Below, one piece after another: positions 7,192 to 11,507 of a stretch of DNA of 11,507 nucleotides. The DNA lies in the NCBI GenBank assembly GCA_012514965.1, contig JAAYZH010000352.1:1-11507 (forward strand), read 5' to 3'. Each line of letters opens with the position of its first letter. Position 1 is the first letter of the stretch. Source of the DNA: Clostridiaceae bacterium (GTDB lineage Bacteria > Bacillota > Clostridia > Saccharofermentanales > Fastidiosipilaceae). A model generated the notes under the pieces. The model did not search any database, was not told the origin of the DNA, and saw only the letters and a list, made by a program, of their open reading frames with translations. The position numbers and the translations under genes were made by a program.

Positions 7192-8361
7192 ATGAGCGAG
7201 AGTCAGTATCAGCAACGCGGTGTTTCGGCCTCGAAGAAGGAAGTCCACGCGGCGATTCAGGATCAGGACAAAGGTCTCTATCCCGGTGCGTTTTGCACGA
7301 TTTTGCCGGACCTGAGCGGTGATGAAGACTGGTGCATGCTTATGCATGCTGACGGCGCGGGGACGAAGTCATCGCTGGCCTATTTATACTACAAAGAGAC
7401 CGGCGACTTATCTGTCTTTGCCGGCATCGCCCAGGATTCTCTGGTAATGAATACGGATGATCTGGCCTGCGTAGGCGCGGTAGATCATTTTTTCGTTTCA
7501 AATACGATAGGCCGCAATGCGCATCGCGTCGGCGGTGAGGTGATCAAGACGATTATCGAAGGCTACCAGAGTTTTGTCAGCAAATTAAGTGAACTTGGTG
7601 TAGACGTGACACTGGCCGGCGGTGAAACAGCCGATGTCGGTGATCTCGTCAATACCCTGATCTGTGACTCTACAGCCACTGTCCGTCTCCGTAGAACAGA
7701 GGTCGTAAACGCGGCAGAAATCACGCCCGGTCTGGCGATCGTAGGCCTCGAGTCGACAGGCAGAGCGACGTATGAAGACTTCGATAACGCAGGGATGGGG
7801 TCGAATGGTTTGACGGCGGCCCGGCACTTGCTGCTTCATTCCGACTACAGGACGAAGTATCCTGAGACTTACGCGAATTCCATGGACCCGCAGCTGGCCT
7901 ATACTGGCAAATATCATGTAGAGGATATTTTGCCCGATACCGATATGACGGTCGGCAAGGCCATTCTCTCGCCTACGCGTACCTATCTGCCTCTGATCAA
8001 GCAACTGCTTGAGCAGCAGAGGCCCGCGATTAAGGGCATGATTCATTGCACCGGCGGCGGTCAGGCCAAATGTACGCATTTCGGCAGCGGTATTCGCTAT
8101 GTAAAAAACAATTTATTCCCTATACCGCCATTATTCAGGGCGATTTTCGAACAAGGCGACATTGATGCCAAGGAAATGTACCAGGACTTTAACATGGGTC
8201 ATCGCCTGGAAATATTCTGTACTGTTGAGTCAGTACCGGCAATCATTGCCTGCGCAGCTGAATTTGGCATTGCGGCCAGACAAGTAGGCTACACCGAGGC
8301 AGCGGAAGGCGCGAATGAATTGTGGCTCGAAAGCGAATTAGGGAAATTCCTTTACAAGTGA
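7192..8361 (+). CDS. purM: AIR synthase-like protein (PurM superfamily, divergent subtype)
   Basis: A 389-residue protein of the PurM-like ATP-binding superfamily, probably phosphoribosylformylglycinamidine cyclo-ligase, which makes aminoimidazole ribotide in purine synthesis. Visible motifs are DGAGTK (54-59), NTDDLACVGA (87-96, where classical PurM has a VNDL..GAEP-like segment), GGETADVGD (143-151; classical GGETAEMPG), GMGSNGL (201-207), HCTGGG (285-290) and FNMGHR (333-338; classical FNMG followed by small residues). It opens YQQRGVSASKKEVH. The combination and length (classical PurM is about 340-350) match from memory the 'AIR synthase related' form seen in Bacteroidetes. The start at 7192 has AGGAGG at 7181-7186, 5 bases upstream. 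No other purine gene is adjacent: it lies alone between rnpB and rpsO. The symbol is therefore a best estimate, and another ATP-dependent ligase of the superfamily cannot be excluded. Confidence 0.75.
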   Translation: MSESQYQQRGVSASKKEVHAAIQDQDKGLYPGAFCTILPDLSGDEDWCMLMHADGAGTKSSLAYLYYKETGDLSVFAGIAQDSLVMNTDDLACVGAVDHFFVSNTIGRNAHRVGGEVIKTIIEGYQSFVSKLSELGVDVTLAGGETADVGDLVNTLICDSTATVRLRRTEVVNAAEITPGLAIVGLESTGRATYEDFDNAGMGSNGLTAARHLLLHSDYRTKYPETYANSMDPQLAYTGKYHVEDILPDTDMTVGKAILSPTRTYLPLIKQLLEQQRPAIKGMIHCTGGGQAKCTHFGSGIRYVKNNLFPIPPLFRAIFEQGDIDAKEMYQDFNMGHRLEIFCTVESVPAIIACAAEFGIAARQVGYTEAAEGANELWLESELGKFLYK

Positions 8362-8379
8362 GATGTTTCTCGCTATAAT
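8351..8379 (+). promoter_or_regulatory. Promoter of rpsO inside the 3' end of purM
   Basis: TTTACA (8351-8356, 5 of 6) lies 17 bases before a perfect TATAAT (8374-8379). The -35 box is within the last codons of the preceding gene. The predicted start near 8385 gives a leader of about 74 bases before rpsO. Confidence 0.78.
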
Positions 8380-8382
8380 TTA

Positions 8383-8437
8383 TCTGTTATACCCTGAACT
8401 GGGTTAGGCGGGATGTCCTTCCCCTTACTCAGACAGA
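8383..8437 (+). promoter_or_regulatory. Possible S15 autoregulatory leader (three-way junction)
   Basis: Three short helices can form around a junction: TCTGT (8383-8387) with ACAGA (8433-8437); ACCC (8391-8394) with GGGT (8401-8404); and GGGA (8410-8413) with TCCC (8420-8423). Each inner arm closes a 6-base loop. Ribosomal protein S15 binds a three-way junction in 16S rRNA, and several bacteria control rpsO through a leader that mimics it. The outer helix is only 5 bp and starts about where transcription should begin, so this is a suggestion. The ribosome binding site AGGAGG (8449-8454) lies just downstream. Confidence 0.35.
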
Positions 8438-8458
8438 GGCCGACAACTAGGAGGAACT

Positions 8459-8722
8459 ATGGACAGTGTAAATAAGCAAGCAATTATCAAAGAATTCGCC
8501 ACACATGAGGGCGACACCGGTTCTCCGGAAGTACAGGTAGCACTCCTGACCGCGAGAATTTCCCACCTGACCGAACATCTGAAGGTACATGCCCACGACC
8601 ATCACTCGCGTCGCGGCCTTCTGCAGATGGTAGGTGACAGAAGAGGCCTGCTGGATTATCTGATGAAGATCGATATTGAGCGTTACAGAACTCTCATCGA
8701 GCGTCTCGGCCTGCGTAAGTAA
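8459..8722 (+). CDS. rpsO: Ribosomal protein S15
   Basis: An 87-residue protein of normal S15 length (88-89 in most bacteria). It binds the central domain of 16S rRNA early in 30S assembly. Signatures are [15 protein letters not shown] near residues 16-30, [12 protein letters not shown] at about 44-55, and RRGLLDYL at about 61-68; the protein ends ERLGLRK. The ATG at 8459 follows AGGAGG at 8449-8454. The gene has its own promoter and a strong terminator, and pnp follows. rpsO-pnp is a widely conserved pair, also seen in E. coli. Confidence 0.97.
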   Translation: MDSVNKQAIIKEFATHEGDTGSPEVQVALLTARISHLTEHLKVHAHDHHSRRGLLQMVGDRRGLLDYLMKIDIERYRTLIERLGLRK

Positions 8723-8735
8723 TTTAGGAACTAAG

Positions 8736-8764
8736 ACTGGCAGGGTTTTCCCTGCCAGTTTTAT
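8736..8764 (+). terminator. Rho-independent terminator after rpsO
   Basis: A perfect 10-bp stem, ACTGGCAGGG (8736-8745) with CCCTGCCAGT (8750-8759), has a TTTT loop and is followed by a short T-rich run (8759-8764). It separates rpsO from pnp, which therefore needs read-through or a promoter of its own. A poor -10-like TATAAA at 8764-8769 without a good -35 is the only local candidate. Confidence 0.88.
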
Positions 8765-8775
8765 ATAAATCAAAA

Positions 8776-8856
8776 TTCCGTGGCCGTAGTAGGTAGAACG
8801 AAATTGTCTTCTGTCAGACTGCAAGACAGCTTGGTTCTACAGCCTACAGCACGGAA
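8776..8856 (+). promoter_or_regulatory. Long imperfect stem-loop in the pnp leader
   Basis: An 81-base structure is built from stacked arms: TTCCGTG (8776-8782) with CACGGAA (8850-8856), GTAG (8786-8789) with CTAC (8844-8847), GTAGAAC (8793-8799) with GTTCTAC (8834-8840), and TGTCTT (8805-8810) with AAGACA (8823-8828). That is 24 bp in all around a 12-base loop. It ends 18 bases before the pnp start. In E. coli a long pnp leader duplex is cut by RNase III and then attacked by PNPase itself to limit pnp expression; the same logic is inferred here. Confidence 0.72.
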
Positions 8857-8874
8857 AAGTCAGGAAGGGTATTT

Positions 8875-11172
8875 ATGAAGAAAGTATTTACAACAGAAAT
8901 AGCCGGCAGAACCTTACAGGTCGAGATCGGCCAGCTGGCTCAACTTGCCAACGGTGCCTGTCTCGTGCGTTATGGCGACACAACCGTATTGAGCACAGCT
9001 ACCGCTTCGAAGTCGCCCAGACAAGGTATCGACTTTTTCCCATTGAGTGTTGACTATGAAGAGAAGATGTACGCTGTGGGCAAATTCCCCGGCGGCTTTC
9101 TCAAGCGAGAAGGCAGACCCACTGAACAGGCAATCCTGACCTCACGTGCCATCGATCGCCCTATGCGTCCTCTGTTCCCCAAGGATCTGCGTAATGACGT
9201 TAACCTGAACAATCTGGTTCTCTCTGTAGATCCTAATTGCTCCCCGGCATTTTGCGCGATGTTTGGCTCTTCTTTGGCCACAGTAATTTCTGATATTCCC
9301 TGGAATGGTCCGACCGCTAGCGTGAACCTCGGTCTGGTCGACGGCGAACTGGTCATCAACCCCACGCAAGACGAAGCAGCTGTCAGTGATATGGATATCA
9401 CCATGGCCGGTACTGCAGACAAGATCTGCATGATCGAAGCCGGTGCCAACGAAGTGCCTGATGAAGATATGCTCGAATATCTCTCGCGTGGCTTTGAAGT
9501 CATTCAGAAACTTTGCCAGTTCATCAACGAGATCGCTGCTGAAGTCGGCAAACCGAAGTTTGCTTACGAATCCTCCGCTGTACCCGATGATGTTCAGACA
9601 ATCGTTCGTGACTTTGCCGGTGACAAGGTGCGCGCGGGGATTTTCGAAGCGGACAAAGAAACCCGCGACAAGAACATGGACGCGGTCAAAGCCGAGCTCG
9701 TGGCCTACTTGAGCGAAAATTACCCGGATTATGTATCTTATGCCGGTGATTCATTCGATAAGCTCGAGAAAGAAATCGTGCGCCTGGCACTGTTCCATGA
9801 TCATAAGCGTGTCGACGGCCGCGCGATCAACCAGATCCGCGATCTGTCCGGTGAAGTAGGCGTAGTGCCCAGAATGCATGGTTCCAGCTTGTTCCAGCGC
9901 GGTTCTACACAGGTCTTGAACATCGTGACGCTCGCGCCCATGTCTAAGGTCCAGAAGCTCGACGGTCTCGATGATGTCGAGTATAAGCGCTACATGCATC
10001 ATTACAACTTCCCTGGCTACAGTGTCGGCGAAGCGAAGCCCAACCGTTCGCCAGGCCGTCGCGAAATCGGCCACGGTGCCTTGGCTGAGCGCTCGCTCCT
10101 CGCAGTACTGCCCAGCGAAGAAGAGTTCCCATACGCCATCCGTTCGGTCTCCGAAGTGCTGATGTCCAATGGTTCCACTTCGCAAGGATCCGTTTGCAGC
10201 TCTTGTATGGCTCTTATGGATGCCGGTGTGCCGATCACTCGTCCTGTAGCGGGTATCTCTTCCGGCTTGATCGTGAATCCGGAGGACGAAAGCGATTACC
10301 TGGTCTTTATGGATATTCAGGGTATCGAAGACTTCTACGGTGATATGGACTTCAAGGTAGCGGGTACTACTGAAGGTATTACTGGTATTCAGGTCGATAT
10401 CAAGGTCAACGGCCTTTCTATGGACATCATCCGTGAAGCCTTCGCGATGACGAAAGCTGGAAGACTGCAGATCATTAATGAAGTGATGATTCCTACGATT
10501 GCCGAGCCCAGAGCAGAGTTGAGCCCATTTGCACCGAAGATTTTGCAGACCGTGATTCCTGTTGAGAGAATCGGCGAAGTCATCGGCAAGAGCGGCAAGG
10601 TTATCAACCAGATTATCGCTGACACCGGTGCGCAGATTGACATCGAAGACGATGGCCGTGTATTTATTTCCGCGCAGGACATCGATGCAGCCAGACGTGC
10701 TCTTGCCATCGTTGTAGGCATCGTGACCGATCCCGAGCCGGGCCAGGTCTATGAAGGCCGCGTTACCCGCCTGATGAATTTCGGCGCATTCGTTGAGTAT
10801 TTGCCCGGTAAAGAAGGCCTGGTACATATTTCGAAGATGGCCTGGGGCAGAGTCGAGAAAGTCGAAGACGCAGTTGCTGTCGGCGACATTGTTACGGTCA
10901 AAGTGCTTGAGCTCGATGACCAGGGCCGCATCAATCTCTCGATTCGTGACACGATCGAAAAGCCGGAAGGCTATGTCGAGCCGCAGCGTCAAGAACGTCC
11001 GCGTGACAATGGTCACGGACGCGATCAGAACGGACGCGGTGATCGTGGCGGTTATGATCGTGACCGCCGTCCGCAGCGTGACAACCGTGATAATCGTGAC
11101 AATCGCGATCGCGGACCCAGTCGCGAAGGTGACAGCGCAAGACCCCGCACACCCAGAAACAGACAGGACTAA
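8875..11172 (+). CDS. pnp: Polyribonucleotide nucleotidyltransferase (PNPase)
   Basis: A 765-residue trimeric 3'-to-5' phosphorolytic exoribonuclease of RNA decay. Two RNase PH-like domains (about 1-225 and 305-540) flank a helical domain; KH follows at about 555-615 with the GKSG loop (571-574), and S1 at about 623-692 (GQVYEGRVTRLMNFGAFVEY). Catalytic residues D486, D492 and K494 in DFYGDMDFK carry the same numbers as I recall for E. coli PNPase, and GFLKREGRPTE (74-84) is the usual RNA-binding segment of the first domain. The tail from about 695 is hydrophilic and rich in Arg, Asp, Asn and Gly, with three RDN triplets at 735-743, and looks disordered; the enzyme core ends before it. The ATG at 8875 follows AGGAAGG (8862-8868). 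The gene sits behind rpsO, with a structured leader between them and a strong terminator after it. Confidence 0.97.
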   Translation: MKKVFTTEIAGRTLQVEIGQLAQLANGACLVRYGDTTVLSTATASKSPRQGIDFFPLSVDYEEKMYAVGKFPGGFLKREGRPTEQAILTSRAIDRPMRPLFPKDLRNDVNLNNLVLSVDPNCSPAFCAMFGSSLATVISDIPWNGPTASVNLGLVDGELVINPTQDEAAVSDMDITMAGTADKICMIEAGANEVPDEDMLEYLSRGFEVIQKLCQFINEIAAEVGKPKFAYESSAVPDDVQTIVRDFAGDKVRAGIFEADKETRDKNMDAVKAELVAYLSENYPDYVSYAGDSFDKLEKEIVRLALFHDHKRVDGRAINQIRDLSGEVGVVPRMHGSSLFQRGSTQVLNIVTLAPMSKVQKLDGLDDVEYKRYMHHYNFPGYSVGEAKPNRSPGRREIGHGALAERSLLAVLPSEEEFPYAIRSVSEVLMSNGSTSQGSVCSSCMALMDAGVPITRPVAGISSGLIVNPEDESDYLVFMDIQGIEDFYGDMDFKVAGTTEGITGIQVDIKVNGLSMDIIREAFAMTKAGRLQIINEVMIPTIAEPRAELSPFAPKILQTVIPVERIGEVIGKSGKVINQIIADTGAQIDIEDDGRVFISAQDIDAARRALAIVVGIVTDPEPGQVYEGRVTRLMNFGAFVEYLPGKEGLVHISKMAWGRVEKVEDAVAVGDIVTVKVLELDDQGRINLSIRDTIEKPEGYVEPQRQERPRDNGHGRDQNGRGDRGGYDRDRRPQRDNRDNRDNRDRGPSREGDSARPRTPRNRQD
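11077..11109 (+). repeat. Short tandem repeat coding for RDN triplets in the PNPase tail
   Basis: Three nearly identical 9-base units of the form CGTGAYAAY, plus a partial fourth, encode RDNRDNRDNRD (residues 735-745). Third-position differences (AAC/AAT, GAC/GAT) show the array is not a very recent exact duplication. Such Arg/Asp/Asn/Gly tails are common on PNPases of this group of bacteria and may bind RNA or protein partners. Confidence 0.75.
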
Positions 11173-11186
11173 GTCACTCGCTTAGC

Positions 11187-11215
11187 CTGACAGTATGCTA
11201 GCCAATTGATAAAAT
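11187..11215 (+). promoter_or_regulatory. Promoter of the WYL gene overlapping the pnp terminator
   Basis: CTGACA (11187-11192, 5 of 6) lies exactly 17 bases before TAAAAT (11210-11215, 5 of 6). The -10 box overlaps the left arm of the pnp terminator hairpin, and transcription would start near 11221-11223 in the loop. Only 16 bases separate the terminator T-tract from the next start codon, so no promoter can fit after the hairpin. Confidence 0.6.
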
Positions 11216-11239
11216 GCCGCCTTTTCGGCGGCATTTTTT
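11211..11239 (+). terminator. Rho-independent terminator after pnp
   Basis: The GC-rich stem pairs GCCGCC (11216-11221) with GGCGGC (11227-11232) around a TTTTC loop. It is extended by AAAAT on the left with ATTTT on the right and followed by T to 11239. The A-rich left side could also let it terminate transcription from the opposite direction. Confidence 0.92.
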
Positions 11240-11255
11240 CTAGGAGGACAACGTA

Positions 11256-11507
11256 ATGGCCAGAACGTCTGAGCAAAAACTAAAGATACTCTATGTCAAA
11301 GAATTTCTTGAGAATTTTTCTGATGAGCAGAACCCTGTGTCCACTAAGGAAATCATCGCTTATCTTGAAGAAAAAGGCATCAAGGCCGAACGCAAAAGTA
11401 TTTATGACGACATCGCTGCTCTTATACATTATGGTCTGGACATTATCAAAGTCGGCGGTCAGGGAGGCGGCTACTATCTGGGGCAGCGTCCGTTGGAGCT
11501 GGCTGAG
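11256..11507 (+). CDS. WYL-domain family transcriptional regulator (N-terminal part)
   Basis: The first 84 codons of a gene that continues past the window edge. The ATG at 11256 has TAGGAGG at 11241-11247, 8 bases upstream. The visible protein, beginning MARTSEQKLKILYVKEFLEN, is a winged helix-turn-helix of the DeoR/HTH_11 kind. It has a helix pair including VSTKEIIAYLEEKGI (about 28-42), a recognition-helix region RKSIYDDIAALIHYGLDI (about 46-63), and a wing with GGQGGGYYLGQR (about 67-78). This N-terminus is typical of the Firmicutes YafY-type regulators that carry a ligand-binding WYL domain, but that domain is not in the window, so the family call rests on the DNA-binding half only. Target genes cannot be told from what is visible. 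Confidence 0.75.
   Translation, partial: MARTSEQKLKILYVKEFLENFSDEQNPVSTKEIIAYLEEKGIKAERKSIYDDIAALIHYGLDIIKVGGQGGGYYLGQRPLELAE

Noticed and set aside
9751..11016. 421-codon open frame on the - strand, antisense to pnp
   Set aside because: It lies entirely within the unambiguous PNPase coding region, has no recognisable domain and no good ribosome binding site. Long antisense frames are expected from the codon bias of a highly expressed gene.

Overview
The window looks like an ordinary chromosomal segment of an anaerobic member of the Clostridia (Bacillota) with roughly balanced base composition. The main reasons are a SCIFF ranthipeptide pair directly behind yajC, a trmK-nif3 pair directly behind rpoD, strong purine-rich ribosome binding sites, and clear sigma-A type promoters. 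The taxonomic assignment is inferred from gene content. All supported genes are on the + strand. No mobile element, CRISPR array or tRNA was seen.

Layout. (1) 2-172: 3' end of yajC. (2) 218-1941: a RiPP locus. It has a near-consensus promoter, a 48-residue six-cysteine precursor (293-439) too short for most gene callers, an intergenic terminator-like hairpin, and a TTG-started radical SAM/SPASM maturase. (3) 1938-6703: a macromolecular-synthesis cluster, dnaG-rpoD-trmK-nif3. rpoD and trmK overlap by one base, and trmK and nif3 are 8 bases apart. (4) 6732-7118: promoter and gene for a type A RNase P RNA. (5) 7192-8361: an AIR synthase-like PurM protein of a divergent subtype. (6) 8351-8764: rpsO with its own promoter inside the 3' end of the previous gene, a possible three-way-junction leader and a strong terminator. 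(7) 8776-11237: pnp, preceded by an 81-base imperfect hairpin and followed by a strong terminator. (8) 11187-11507: a WYL-family regulator cut by the window edge. Its likely promoter overlaps the pnp terminator so that the new transcript would begin inside the hairpin.

How they fit together. Most genes are core information processing: primase, primary sigma factor, tRNA modification and processing, ribosomal protein and RNA decay. The accessory-looking but lineage-conserved element is the SCIFF system, in which ScfB installs thioether crosslinks on ScfA. No exporter or leader protease is visible beside it in this window, and its neighbour yajC belongs to the Sec translocon. The most interesting non-coding signals are the attenuator between scfA and scfB, the structured leaders of rpsO and pnp, and the promoter-through-terminator arrangement before the WYL gene.
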